NCBI RefSeq assembly: GCF_001467945.1
Contig: NZ_LNYQ01000013.1
Span: 2,549,098 to 2,613,097, forward strand
Reading direction: 5' to 3'
Length of the DNA: 64,000 bases
Source of the DNA: Legionella parisiensis
Lineage (GTDB): Bacteria; Pseudomonadota; Gammaproteobacteria; Legionellales; Legionellaceae
Made by a program: the position numbers and the translations under genes. Of the stretch, positions 35,101-43,960 are shown in pieces; position 1 is the stretch's first letter, and every line of letters starts with the position of its first letter. The notes beneath the pieces were generated by a model. That model was not told where the DNA came from, did no database searches, and saw nothing but the letters and a program-made list of their open reading frames with translations.

Positions 35101-37464
35101 GTTAACTGGCTCTTCCCCTATTTTTAGATCTGCTAATTCAGTACGGACAATTGCAAGAATCCCTGCTTTTTGATTTTCAAAGACTGGCAGTACACTCAAC
35201 TCCGCTTCTGCCTCTGTCACTGAATCAACAGTTTTTTTCAGTTGTTCCAGGGAAGGTAATCGATAAGAAGCTTCAATATTTATATCAGCGAGAATAGATA
35301 ATAACTGTCGCCTACGTTCGGCCTGCATGTCATGTACAGCCTGTGCAAGAGTTTTTATTTTTATCTCGAATTCGCTATCGTCTTGATCATGTCCTGTAGC
35401 TTCTGATATTTCATCGCTACATAATGAAAGAAGTACCACAAACTGAGAAAGTGATTCGGGTTGATCGTGAAACAGATCCGGCAGAAATTGATTCAGTTTA
35501 GAAGGAGCAACCAAATGCTTTAGCAAAACTGGCAAAGCAAATTTTTGAATAGGAACAGTAGATGTCTGCTCTATGGCACAACGTCTTCGATAATTATCGA
35601 TAACTATTGATGCCGCATTATTGTATTCACCCATGAATTTTAAAGCAAACGAACTCATCTCCAGAAAGTCTTGCCTTGCTACGTCTGCGACTTTTGCCAT
35701 TTGCATAGGGAATAAGAAATCAATAACCTGATTCAACTCATCAGCAGTGGGCATTGATTCCCAATGGCAACGCTCCAGTGAGCCCAAAAAAGCGAGAAGT
35801 ACTGTCGATAATTGACTGTTTAAGTGTTCGTCAAATTCCTCAGTAATTGTAATGAATTGATTGAGCAAACGCTTAACCTGGGCAAAAGGATTTTCGGTTT
35901 TAGTGCAAGCCCGTTGTCCCGTAGTTACTAAAGCAATCATACTAAGTAATAATATTTTATTCTGCTTATTCAGCTTTTGATTGCTACTAATGTCCTGTTC
36001 AATATTTTCATATTCATTGAGACTAAATGCCCATTCCTGTCCGCCAATAAAACGATAAAAACGAGCAACAATTTCCTCATATGGAAGGTCCAAATGGCCT
36101 AACCACGCACTCACTTCCTTCGGCATTGTGGGGGTTGAATAATCAAAGCCCCCCTCATCGACCTTGGGTTTTAAATTCATTTGCCTTGCTACCAGCTTAT
36201 AGCCGTTATAACAACTGGCATGGTAAGCTGCCTCAAGATCTAGCCCATCTAAATAAGTAAGTTGCTCTTCCGGGTCACTACTGTTATTTATGATGAACAG
36301 TAAGCGATCTAATGTGTGCTTCATATTTCTGATATTTTCTAAAGTACAGGAGAAGGGTAACTTCAGTTTCTTCCTCTCCAGTTGCTCCAGAAAATAATTA
36401 TATGCTACAAATAAATCGTTGAAGTCAGTATAATCTCCCGCAGCTTTATGTTGAGAAACTAAAGTAACCCACCATATTTTCTCCTCACCACTTAATTCAC
36501 TCAATTTTTTAAGGTTTGCCAAACCTTGGGGCGACATCAATGCAAGATAATTCTCAGGCTTATCGAGAAATAGCGCATCAAAGTCTCTAAAAAATTCCTT
36601 ATCATGTAAGACTTTAAGTTGTTGCAATAAAAGTAACACACCATCAGAACCAGTATGAGTTAATACTTGAACAAGACCTTTATAGTGCTGGTCAGATAGA
36701 GGTATGGTTTGGAGTAAGCTTTTTATCCTCTTTAATTTGGGTCCATTATTTTCTGTCAACTCAGTCAAGAATAAAATAAAAGCCGCTTGACGTTGTTCAG
36801 TCGAGCTATTATCACTCAGTAAATAATTAAACGCTGTTCTATCACGATCCAAGCTTTTAAAATCTTTTTTCAAGAGACTAAATTGACGATAAGAACCTAC
36901 TATGTTGCGCGCGTTTTCTTCCGCAAACCCAGGGTCGAGTGTCAAAGGAGTTCTTTCGGGGTGTTGATATTGTGGCTCCTCTTTATTTTTGCGCTTCCGC
37001 TGAGTTACTTTTTTTTGTTGTTGCGGCTTTTCATGTTGCGATGGAATTTGATATTGAAGTTGTAAACCCATGCTGTTTTTTTCTATGCCATCAACCCAAT
37101 TCTTTTTAGTTTTTCGAATTCTATTGGCTTGAGGATGAAAAAAAAATACAGAGTTAAAGAGCTCAGCAATTTGTTGTTGGAATTCGAAAGAAAATTTTTG
37201 TCGTTTACTTATCAGATATGCATTATCAAAAGCTAACTGGTATCGCATCTGCAGGGGAATAACTTCGAATTTGTAAAGTCTAGTACGCTCTGGCCTTGAA
37301 AGAAAATCAACCAACTTACTGAGGTCTTCTCGGTGAAATTCATTACAATTTAAAAATACAGTGACTTCTTCAGAAACCAACTTATCTTGCTCGTATTTAG
37401 TTTCTAAATAGTCAGTAAAATCCCCGATATTATTAAAATTATCTTTGCCCACAGTGATTTTCAT
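29164..37464 (-). CDS. Giant protein with a degenerate SecA-like motor core, candidate Dot/Icm effector
   Basis: This single intact 2,766-residue frame has no signal peptide. Residues 1-150 are a small alpha/beta region followed by a basic linker; about 200-1330 is a helical solenoid-like part. Residues about 1370-1880 align by eye with SecA from the first motor domain to the second: TGKFVDTTQLIAVL, then MEIDGEESNSI (1413-1423) where SecA has its GEGKT Walker A, DVCAPAREVMAQ, GGINYSTIGDLALYRSRA (near 1487), LILYGSDFSELDERIL in place of the VDEVDSILIDEA box, RFVEGEDFVI (near 1626), NGQPIVILAKDAHEVEFL (near 1766) and TITIVTSRLGQKSSFD where SecA has TNMAGRGTD (near 1825). The catalytic residues of each motif are lost. 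The C-terminal 800 residues are largely coiled coil. GGGGGA lies 9 nt before the ATG. Effector status is inferred from size, style and neighbours. Confidence 0.8.
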   Translation of the reverse strand: MKITVGKDNFNNIGDFTDYLETKYEQDKLVSEEVTVFLNCNEFHREDLSKLVDFLSRPERTRLYKFEVIPLQMRYQLAFDNAYLISKRQKFSFEFQQQIAELFNSVFFFHPQANRIRKTKKNWVDGIEKNSMGLQLQYQIPSQHEKPQQQKKVTQRKRKNKEEPQYQHPERTPLTLDPGFAEENARNIVGSYRQFSLLKKDFKSLDRDRTAFNYLLSDNSSTEQRQAAFILFLTELTENNGPKLKRIKSLLQTIPLSDQHYKGLVQVLTHTGSDGVLLLLQQLKVLHDKEFFRDFDALFLDKPENYLALMSPQGLANLKKLSELSGEEKIWWVTLVSQHKAAGDYTDFNDLFVAYNYFLEQLERKKLKLPFSCTLENIRNMKHTLDRLLFIINNSSDPEEQLTYLDGLDLEAAYHASCYNGYKLVARQMNLKPKVDEGGFDYSTPTMPKEVSAWLGHLDLPYEEIVARFYRFIGGQEWAFSLNEYENIEQDISSNQKLNKQNKILLLSMIALVTTGQRACTKTENPFAQVKRLLNQFITITEEFDEHLNSQLSTVLLAFLGSLERCHWESMPTADELNQVIDFLFPMQMAKVADVARQDFLEMSSFALKFMGEYNNAASIVIDNYRRRCAIEQTSTVPIQKFALPVLLKHLVAPSKLNQFLPDLFHDQPESLSQFVVLLSLCSDEISEATGHDQDDSEFEIKIKTLAQAVHDMQAERRRQLLSILADINIEASYRLPSLEQLKKTVDSVTEAEAELSVLPVFENQKAGILAIVRTELADLKIGEEPVNETAINLFSILRQSYKEWQLESKLANLPEKLQGYLESWMDSHYCVLHYLDREPPSPTMIFESLAEAEQEAKNLLGSRWFAWTLSGFPQERIQMNQALGAEFFTKKSYLSVLKPRIEANYLSSLIAALKPLQTNQDFDNFLLEQIKELNIDRPIDESLQELGQQLDIVNGLINSLTRIKNQNNIEFHRCIALLTDGIKSIVPEKSFLTAVQMKDLLDTLSQGKTVSVASSLAILYKILKESPKYTAEQLRNALSEVAYLTKYREDLGKEAYDNLLRCSFAHNLSQKSVFPLKEMIGLKSLTDVDEKHSEVLFDTLIHVIEIAGPDVDEQILQNVIDKITSITQAKTTVPSLVPLLTLLLKTCTKGNKTELTRFYNVVNKLEATDDSELNNWAKILLILQEHVTDKNIHRLLDVLAGLELNQQYLQEIVLLFDYPPYPEIEPFIKILNGYVQDLRTYVDEFDKDPKAGRVPKKNASDVVLKDSEQVLDEQFETSQVKRVIADIKNIFSGTSLSSQEQYDLAQQVTYINAIGRAKPLTLVVDDDSTAKHIKVYKNLTKISRTELRELSDTLIAGLREPDLDAHEKLKIQLRLLAVLREQYYRTTGKFVDTTQLIAVLMSLKNQQSNMLMEIDGEESNSIAAALFAVMQWVEADGGTVDVCAPAREVMAQSYKNHAKDFFAYLGIASSSIEIGAPKGTYKVGGINYSTIGDLALYRSRAKAENENLTAYKDSRAASSNLILYGSDFSELDERILFNLAIRAKDDEGSENNPYTWIYFLVNEFIDQEQFNILDLNNGWSTDQDVDKLKEFLYRYAPTGLHRAQLNTLPKDKLNLWINSAVTAQRFVEGEDFVIPPSETVQHVAIPLSQKTRQIGFTFMEHQFLHARLQIEHPDWEFVIGPEMRFVDSVSTKEFIDDYKKQGRIISISRDLERRDGLVEQCSKFDMTVTCQIPAHQKNKPKELVAKETVNKEAHLQALIEAIKQAKNGQPIVILAKDAHEVEFLEGKLKELFTKKNIAAFKDAGKLQENWIKNQCGKENTITIVTSRLGQKSSFDTKHTKGFLTIQTELNTPHDTQQIMNHIAGNDKPGRHIVIYEEYGSFLSQSCFYQSDEGREEMLVELAQVKRQRNEDIAVERHYIQTASNIQQVVLQQFKEWKEFLHLVYPKSEWKTLDAELLVQRDDLILVLSEQWAECLAHSDPQKKYSNPYVRRNVNKELLTRTLDDAVAAYEVAVNVIWEQQCDFLKEKAKPFLVEDSVNALRFHYLDGVSLSEQLQLHRLAEYESKKEMLAQKKKTRRYVESGLEVNGAMLRFTDGNVEAYCGAFVKSQVKLFAADICRIIKNNAYLNKTTQSLLVRQIERATNLDILIDLLIDYANYLPEDRFAEKYAMQPIIQELLRVYQQADLEETEELRELKTIYLDQVAAEIVVDLESSLSWAMKEHRGLGYLLECSAVTDAADAILNATYILKGAKTLPERQSAIKNLYTVLIKHEVQLEGLWIFSFGFHNIRTLIKGTLATLDGLAAMSSNENELDADFIHDCKEASLYEVMKGKLDFAIQVIEEEEPLLQKNGQWNAIKSTLNAMQAENNTIYGFYEMYYFLADKVGDLTRTSSKLQEFAIRLRGEVRNLCEKFSQDHKELLNTSKFLTRKADNLKEKLNGLNGFAVKEVRLKEGHNGFSDYFDLVIKGTGSHPLLHNFTQYNSRAHELTEERKILEARLVKVNEQLLAFDRLIKEQLPLLQFGAKIKPNIELFPKKFQDQVNEVLVLKEYVAEQIPKDLSSFSEKVRNSFLDRELIKTFKFPDLQPEEIDKIQDIILKIGFMDLHGRMVEGMKPKTVWGSISSYVASYVFTPEDMEDWRLDFNELLRRPEGNLIHAFRPDIEKKQGVLASELGNLRQQIAEQVESLKQQVAFLNEKIDEEQKKGGIYVMRITNPSELLEFEKQLSVIKMKQAQPIPQVALKPAIRSEIRHPQADLSDQTNKTMELFM

Positions 37465-37582
37465 ACAACCATGTCCCCCAAATAATAAATACTAAGACTT
37501 TATTATCCAAATAGTGCGCAAATATATCACATTTTAAATGAATAAAATATGTAAGATAGATCGTAATGATTTGAGAATTTGA

Positions 37583-39400
37583 TTAAAAAACATCTAAAAC
37601 GGCATTTAAAAGTTGCTGTGTATACGCTTCTTTAGGATTTTTAAAAAGGTCTTCACAACTTCCAAACTCAACTCCCACTCCATTTTTCATGACTAATACT
37701 TCATCAGCAATATAGGAAACTACACCCATGTTATGGGTAATAAATAAATAAGAAATACCCGTTTCCTGTTGTAATTCCTTTAATAAATTGAGGATTTGTG
37801 CCTGCACAGAAACATCTAAAGCACTTGTTGGCTCATCACAAATCAAAACATCAGGTCCTGTTGCCAATGCACGTGCAATACAAATTCGTTGTCTTTGCCC
37901 ACCAGAAAATTGATGCGGATAACGCTGTAAACTATTAGCAGGCAAATTGACCTGGTTTAACAATTCCTTTTGCTTTATGTTAATTACGGAGCGTTTCATC
38001 CCTTGGGCATGCATGCCCTCGGCGATTATTTCACCTACTGTCATTCGGGGATTCATAGATGAAAAAGGATCTTGGAAAATAATTTGTACTTTTTTCCTGT
38101 ATTCTCTTAATGAACGTCCTTTTAGTCCCAGCACATCGTGTTCTTTATAATGTATTTCACCTCCAGAAATAGGTAACAAACGCAACAGAGCTCTACTGGC
38201 TGTTGTTTTTCCGCATCCTGACTCACCTACCAAAGCCAGGGTTTTTCCTTGCTGCAAACGAAATGAAAGGCCATCAACTGCTTTGAATATAACTTTATGG
38301 CGGCTGAATACTCCTTTTTTCTGGATAAAACCAACAGATAAATTATTCACTGTGAGTATTGTTTTTGCTTCAGAAGATGCAACATTCCACGCTATTTTAT
38401 TCTTTTGTAAAGGAGGTAGTTCATCTAAATCAGGATATAAATGACATCGTACCGATTGACCATTTTGTTCTTGTAATTGCGGTTCCTCTATAGGACAACG
38501 CTCAAATGCATACCTACACCTGGGGTGAAAACGACACCCTGAAGGCATGTCCTCCAAAGAAGGTACAAATCCACGAATTACCGACAAACGCTCCTCACGT
38601 TTTGCGAAAGAAGGCACGGAAGCCAACAACTGCTGTACATAAGGATGTTGCTTTACTCGTGAAAAAAAATCATCTACAGAAGATTGCGCCACTACTTGCC
38701 CTGCATACATCACACAAACTCGAGATGCCATAGTCCTTAGTACTCCCAGATCATGGGTAATTAGCAGAAGACTCATCTGGTGGTTTTTTTGTATTTTTTT
38801 TAGTAATGCAAGGATTTGCGCCTGGATTGTCACATCCAAAGCAGTTGTTGGTTCATCAGCAATTAAAACATCGGGCTTACATGCCAAAGCCATAGCAATG
38901 ACTACGCGTTGTTTCTGTCCACCGGACAATTGATGTGGATATTGATGTATTTTAACTTCTGGCTGAGGCATTTCCACCTCATAAAGTAGAGATAACAATT
39001 CCTCTTGCAGTTCCTGCCTAGTCAAGGAGGAATTACATTTTACCAAAGCTTCCGTTAACTGCTCTCCTATAGTCATCACCGGATTGAGTGCCGTCATTGG
39101 CTCTTGGAAAATCATGGCAATCTTGCGACCTCTCAATTGCCGCATCATCAGTTCCGGTAAATCCAGAATGTCTTGTCCATCCATATGGATTAAACTATCG
39201 ATTCCATAGACACCGGATTTAGGCAACAAACGCATTAACGCCAAAGAAGTTAGGGATTTGCCACAGCCCGACTCCCCCAATAAAACCAAAGTTTCACCAG
39301 GATGTAAATTAAAACTGACCTCATCCAAAGCAGATACCATTTTATGGTGATTTTGAAAAGCTACGGACAATTGATGAATTTCAACACTATTTTTTTGCAT
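37583..39400 (-). CDS. Double-ATPase ABC transporter protein of the Dpp/Opp/YejF type
   Basis: The 605-residue protein contains two complete nucleotide-binding domains. The first has Walker A GESGCGKS, signature LSGGQKQR and Walker [13 protein letters not shown]; the second has [16 protein letters not shown] and [12 protein letters not shown]. Between them is the oligopeptide-type C-terminal region with [15 protein letters not shown] (four Cys). This is the OppD-OppF fusion seen in YejF and GsiA, which power uptake of peptides, microcin C or glutathione. No permease or binding-protein gene is adjacent, so the partners are encoded elsewhere. It is divergent from parE and about 120 bp upstream of the giant gene. 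Confidence 0.9.
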   Translation of the reverse strand: MQKNSVEIHQLSVAFQNHHKMVSALDEVSFNLHPGETLVLLGESGCGKSLTSLALMRLLPKSGVYGIDSLIHMDGQDILDLPELMMRQLRGRKIAMIFQEPMTALNPVMTIGEQLTEALVKCNSSLTRQELQEELLSLLYEVEMPQPEVKIHQYPHQLSGGQKQRVVIAMALACKPDVLIADEPTTALDVTIQAQILALLKKIQKNHQMSLLLITHDLGVLRTMASRVCVMYAGQVVAQSSVDDFFSRVKQHPYVQQLLASVPSFAKREERLSVIRGFVPSLEDMPSGCRFHPRCRYAFERCPIEEPQLQEQNGQSVRCHLYPDLDELPPLQKNKIAWNVASSEAKTILTVNNLSVGFIQKKGVFSRHKVIFKAVDGLSFRLQQGKTLALVGESGCGKTTASRALLRLLPISGGEIHYKEHDVLGLKGRSLREYRKKVQIIFQDPFSSMNPRMTVGEIIAEGMHAQGMKRSVINIKQKELLNQVNLPANSLQRYPHQFSGGQRQRICIARALATGPDVLICDEPTSALDVSVQAQILNLLKELQQETGISYLFITHNMGVVSYIADEVLVMKNGVGVEFGSCEDLFKNPKEAYTQQLLNAVLDVF

Positions 39401-39621
39401 ATGTTTTCTGTTGAATTAAGCAATACATAAATCCAGAAGGTGTCTTTCTACATATCCCAGATTAAGCTCCCCAAATCCAGGTTCAGCGACGACATTCTGA
39501 TCTTCTTCCGCTTGCAGAGCAGGGGAACTTTATAATAGATTTACAAAAGGAATCTTCGTCTTTCGCCTACTGTATCATAATATATGGTAAAATAAACCTA
39601 ACTTTTATTTGAGAAATACCC

Positions 39622-41505
39622 ATGTCAGAAAACTATACAGCCCAAGCAATTGAAGTATTAAGTGGACTAGAACCTGTTCAACGACGCCCCGGCATGTATA
39701 CCGATACGACACGCCCTAACCATTTGGCACAAGAGGTGATCGATAACAGCGTGGATGAAGTATTGGCAGGCTTTGCAGGCAATATCCGTGTCACACTTCA
39801 TGAAGATGGCTCTATTGAGGTAGAAGATGATGGCCGCGGTATGCCAGTAGATTTACATCCTCAATTAGGCTTAAGCGGTGTTGAAGTCATTATGACTCGC
39901 TTACATGCTGGAGGTAAATTTTCTGATAAAAATTACAGCTTTTCTGGCGGATTACATGGAGTTGGAGTTTCTGTAGTGAATGCCCTTTCTGATCGTCTTG
40001 ATGTCACGATTAAACGCAATGGAATTATTTATCAAATGTCGTTTGCCAATGGCGATAAATTGTGCGAATTAAATGAAGCTGGCCTTACTAAAAAAAGGGA
40101 TACAGGTACAATTATCCGTTTTTGGCCTAATCCTAAGTATTTTGATACCACACGTATTTCAGTAAAACACCTTACTCATGTGCTTAGAGCAAAAGCCGTG
40201 CTTTGCACTGGCTTGTCTATGACTTTTATCAATAAGATAAATAATGAAGAAATGCATTGGTGCTATGAGCAAGGGCTTATTGATTATTTAAATCAATCAT
40301 TGGCTGATGGTGATTACTTACCTGAAGAACCCTTTATAGGTGAATTCAAAAGTGATGAAGCAACTGTTGACTGGGCGTTGGTTTGGTCTCATGGTGCAAA
40401 CAGTGGTTTTAATGAAAGTTATGTGAATTTAATTCCAACGGTTCAAGGCGGTACCCACGTTAACGGTTTACGATCTGGTTTATTTGATGCCATGTCTGAA
40501 TTTTGTGAACTAAGAAATCTACTGCCTAGAGGAGTGAAACTTACCGCAGATGATTTGTGGGAACCTTGCCAGTACGTATTATCAGTTAAAATGAAAGAAC
40601 CACAATTCGCAGGCCAAACTAAAGAACGCTTAAGTTCACGCCAAATCTCAGCTTTTGTCAGTAATGTGGTTAAAGATGCTTTTGCATTGTGGCTCAATCA
40701 ACATCGTAACCAAGGTGAAACGATTGCCTCTTTGGCAATAGAACGTGCACAAAAACGTTTAAAACAAGCCAAACAAGTAGCACGTAAACGAGTGAGTCAA
40801 GGACCTGCTCTCCCAGGTAAATTGGCTGACTGCTTGCTCACTGACTTAAGCCAGGCTGAATTATTTTTAGTAGAGGGTGATTCAGCAGGCGGATCAGCAA
40901 AGCAAGCACGTAATAAAGATTTTCAAGCAATTTTACCCTTACGTGGAAAGATTCTTAATTCCTGGGAAGTCGATTCATCACAAGTCTTAGCATCCCAGGA
41001 AATTCATGATATTTCCGTAGCTATCGGGGTAGATCCTGGTTCTTCTGATCTCAGTGGACTTCGTTATGGTAAATTATGCATTCTGGCAGATGCAGATTCC
41101 GATGGCGCGCACATTGCAACCTTGATTTGTGCCCTATTTTTACGCCATTTTAAACCACTGGTTCAGGCAGGGCATGTATTTGTTGCAATGCCTCCACTTT
41201 ATCGAATTGATGCAGGCAAAGAGGTTTATTATGCTCTGGATGATGAAGAAAAAAATCGTATCCTCCATCACTTGGCGCAAACAACACGAGCTAAAGCCAA
41301 TGTTCAACGCTTCAAGGGTTTAGGTGAAATGAACCCTATCCAACTCCGTGAAACAACCATGGATCCCAATACCAGACGCCTGGTTCAATTAACCATGGAT
41401 GATGAGGAAGGAGCTGAAGCAATTATGGACATGATGTTAAATAAAAAACGGGCAGGCGATAGAAAGGTCTGGTTAGAAAGCAAAGGAAACCTAGCTGAAG
41501 TTTAA
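39622..41505 (+). CDS. parE: DNA topoisomerase IV subunit B
   Basis: The 627-residue protein is nearly the same length as E. coli ParE (630). The GHKL ATPase part shows EVIDNSVDEVLAG, EVEDDGRGMPVD and FSGGLHGVGVSVVNALS; the transducer has QTKERLSSRQ; the TOPRIM domain has LVEGDSAGGSAKQARN and ILADADSDGAHIA; and the end has RFKGLGEMNP. With ParC, encoded elsewhere, it decatenates daughter chromosomes. The ATG at 39622 is preceded by TTTGAGA about 6 bp upstream. It ends at an inverted repeat. Confidence 0.96.
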   Translation: MSENYTAQAIEVLSGLEPVQRRPGMYTDTTRPNHLAQEVIDNSVDEVLAGFAGNIRVTLHEDGSIEVEDDGRGMPVDLHPQLGLSGVEVIMTRLHAGGKFSDKNYSFSGGLHGVGVSVVNALSDRLDVTIKRNGIIYQMSFANGDKLCELNEAGLTKKRDTGTIIRFWPNPKYFDTTRISVKHLTHVLRAKAVLCTGLSMTFINKINNEEMHWCYEQGLIDYLNQSLADGDYLPEEPFIGEFKSDEATVDWALVWSHGANSGFNESYVNLIPTVQGGTHVNGLRSGLFDAMSEFCELRNLLPRGVKLTADDLWEPCQYVLSVKMKEPQFAGQTKERLSSRQISAFVSNVVKDAFALWLNQHRNQGETIASLAIERAQKRLKQAKQVARKRVSQGPALPGKLADCLLTDLSQAELFLVEGDSAGGSAKQARNKDFQAILPLRGKILNSWEVDSSQVLASQEIHDISVAIGVDPGSSDLSGLRYGKLCILADADSDGAHIATLICALFLRHFKPLVQAGHVFVAMPPLYRIDAGKEVYYALDDEEKNRILHHLAQTTRAKANVQRFKGLGEMNPIQLRETTMDPNTRRLVQLTMDDEEGAEAIMDMMLNKKRAGDRKVWLESKGNLAEV

Positions 41506-41533
41506 TTTACCTTTAATTTGTATCGCAAACCAT

Positions 41534-41572
41534 TGTAGCCCAGGGTTCTCTTCCTAGATTTCCCAGGCTACA
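41534..41572. repeat. TGTAGCC...GGCTACA inverted repeat between convergent genes
   Basis: TGTAGCC (41534-41540) and GGCTACA (41566-41572) pair perfectly, and the next bases continue with mismatches. It fills the gap between parE (+) and the spermidine-synthase-like gene (-). The arm sequence is like small palindromic repeats scattered between genes in many gammaproteobacteria, and it can also act as a bidirectional terminator. Confidence 0.5.
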
Positions 41573-41576
41573 GAGA

Positions 41577-43715
41577 TTACCACTTCAATAATGGAATCAG
41601 ATTAGAATAATTATCAGTCCATAAGAACTGCTCGTCACTTGTATTAAACTGCCAACGAGCTCCCTTCATAATTTGCAACGCCAGATTTTCATTAGAAGTC
41701 AAAAAAGCCCACTGTGAATCAAACTGACCTAATGCAAGCATGCCTTTATTATTTAAAGAGAGCACCATCAACTCCAAAGACCTGCCAGCAGCATTGATCA
41801 CAGGTAATAATTTCATATGTCGATTACTTAGATGAATCAATATACCTCCGTCTTTGGTAATTTTTTGTTGATATAGAATAAATGCTTCAAGAGTTAATAA
41901 ATGCACAGGAATTGCATCCGAACTAAAAGCATCTATGACTAATAATTTTTGGGAATGATCCGGTAATTGTTCTACAGCCAATCTTCCATCATTTTTTATA
42001 ATGGTCAGCTGGGCTGGGCAATCTCTTATGTTGGTAAACAATTGAGGATTCCTGGCGAGATCAATGACCTGATTATCAATCTCAATTACTTTAATTTGAT
42101 CCTCTTTTCGAAATTGGCAGATCATAGTACCAATACCTAAGCCAATAATTGTTACTGATAAAGAGCTCCATTTTTGCTGCATGACATCCACCAGGGGTTT
42201 AACCGCTCCATAATAAGAAGTCAGTCCAGTAGGTATTTTCTCTCCTGTGGCTTGCAATCCATGCACTGTAGATTGATTGATTAAGACTCGTGTCCCTTGT
42301 TTATCTATTACTTTTTTTACTCCATAAAAATCGCGCACCTGTATTAAAATTGAATCATTTTGTAGTAGTGGTGAAAAAATAAACCCAAATAAAATGAATA
42401 ACGATAAAATCAAACTGGTTTTACTTTTTTGCCAAATAACGATGATAATTAATGCCAAAATAGCGCATATCTGAAAAGATGAAAAACCTCCAGGCCAATG
42501 AATATCGCGAAGAGCGTAATGTAGTAGCATAACAACCAGAACAACCATGGGAACCCACCAACTGCCTTTTTTGGGCAATTGAGGCAACGCACAAAGGCTT
42601 AGTAAGATTGCTAGAGGATATTCATAAATCTGATTAAACCAGTGTGGTGCTAAAATTCCATTAAACACCCCAGCCAATACTCCCCCAAGAGCCAGACAAA
42701 AATAAAATAATGTAAGGGACTGCGGTTTCGGTCTGCTTAAGAATAATTGACTATGGCAAAGCAATGCTAATATAAAGAAACTCAATAAATGAAACAAGAT
42801 ACCTTGCCAAGCCTTTATTTGCCCGGCATGTAAAATAAAGCCCATAATCGGAAAAATGAGAAAAAATATACTATTTCGTGCTATCCATGGAAATGAAACC
42901 AAAGGCTTGTTAGTAAATACAAGTACAAAAGTAAGTAGGTACAAAGCCAAAGGCAATACCCAAAATAAGGGAGTTGCTGCAATATCCGTAGTAATATACA
43001 AAGTCACTCCCAGCATTAAACTGCATGGAACAAAACTTAAAAAAATCCAATACAGTATTTTCTGCAGAGGCCAGGCCACAGCTATTTCATTTTGTTTTTC
43101 CAGCGGTTGATAACGATTAGCAACAACAATAAAAAATAACAAAGCAACATAGAATACATAGCCTATGTTCCATAAATAAAATTGATTTTTTAATCCAATG
43201 AAACGTTCTATCACCCAGGGGTAAAGTAACAAAGACAAGAGACTACCCAGGTTAGACGCAGCATATAAAAAGTAAGGATCTGCAGATCCTTTTTCCTTGG
43301 TCTGACTGTAGGCAAATTGCAATAAAGGTGCTGAGGCACCAATAACAAGTAAGGGCAATCCCAATTGAGCAAATAAATTAGATAAAATGCTCCATTCAGG
43401 AGATTCATGAAGAATCAAGGGTTGAAATACAAGAGGTAACGCCATAAAACTCAAGAAAACGAGCACTGTATGCGCCACTCTCCATGTACTCGGTTTATTA
43501 AAAAGGCAAAGCACAGCGGCATATCCATAAGCAAACAACAATACAACCTGAAAAAAAAGCATGCATACGGTCCAAACTGCCGGGGTTCCTCCATAAACAG
43601 GCAGTAAAGATTTAGCAACCATTGGTTGAATACTAAATAAAAGAATGGCGCTTAAGAACAAACTGATAGGGAATAAAAAACGCACAAAGCATCCTTGGCT
43701 AGAAAACTCCACCAT
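41577..43715 (-). CDS. Polytopic membrane protein with C-terminal spermidine-synthase-like domain
   Basis: The 712-residue protein has about 12 transmembrane helices in residues 1-470, beginning FLFPISLFLSAILLFSIQPM and with a conserved YGGTPAVWTVCMLFFQ loop. A C-terminal Rossmann methyltransferase-like domain follows: VTIIGLGIGTMICQF (GxGxG), IKVIEIDNQVIDLAR and LLVIDAFSSDAIPVHLLT. This is the 'fused spermidine synthase' membrane family. The DAFSSDAIPVHL block keeps the catalytic-loop position of SpeE-like enzymes. Whether it makes polyamines is unproven for such fusions. It is convergent with parE. Confidence 0.85.
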   Translation of the reverse strand: MVEFSSQGCFVRFLFPISLFLSAILLFSIQPMVAKSLLPVYGGTPAVWTVCMLFFQVVLLFAYGYAAVLCLFNKPSTWRVAHTVLVFLSFMALPLVFQPLILHESPEWSILSNLFAQLGLPLLVIGASAPLLQFAYSQTKEKGSADPYFLYAASNLGSLLSLLLYPWVIERFIGLKNQFYLWNIGYVFYVALLFFIVVANRYQPLEKQNEIAVAWPLQKILYWIFLSFVPCSLMLGVTLYITTDIAATPLFWVLPLALYLLTFVLVFTNKPLVSFPWIARNSIFFLIFPIMGFILHAGQIKAWQGILFHLLSFFILALLCHSQLFLSRPKPQSLTLFYFCLALGGVLAGVFNGILAPHWFNQIYEYPLAILLSLCALPQLPKKGSWWVPMVVLVVMLLHYALRDIHWPGGFSSFQICAILALIIIVIWQKSKTSLILSLFILFGFIFSPLLQNDSILIQVRDFYGVKKVIDKQGTRVLINQSTVHGLQATGEKIPTGLTSYYGAVKPLVDVMQQKWSSLSVTIIGLGIGTMICQFRKEDQIKVIEIDNQVIDLARNPQLFTNIRDCPAQLTIIKNDGRLAVEQLPDHSQKLLVIDAFSSDAIPVHLLTLEAFILYQQKITKDGGILIHLSNRHMKLLPVINAAGRSLELMVLSLNNKGMLALGQFDSQWAFLTSNENLALQIMKGARWQFNTSDEQFLWTDNYSNLIPLLKW

Positions 43716-43960
43716 AAAAATCCATTGTAAGATTACCGAAATGGTTATACAACTTATTGTGGCATCATTAGGTACTAAAATGGCATATATATCGAGTACT
43801 AAAGCGCAACATACCCGCAGTATGTGAGCATCGCAACGGAGAAAATCAAACCTTTTTTTCTAGGTGGTAGAAATGGAAACAAACCCTGTTATTTTTATCT
43901 TTTAAAAGCTGCAGACAAAGGTTATATTTACGTTATTTTCCATTATTCTTGGTAGTAGCT

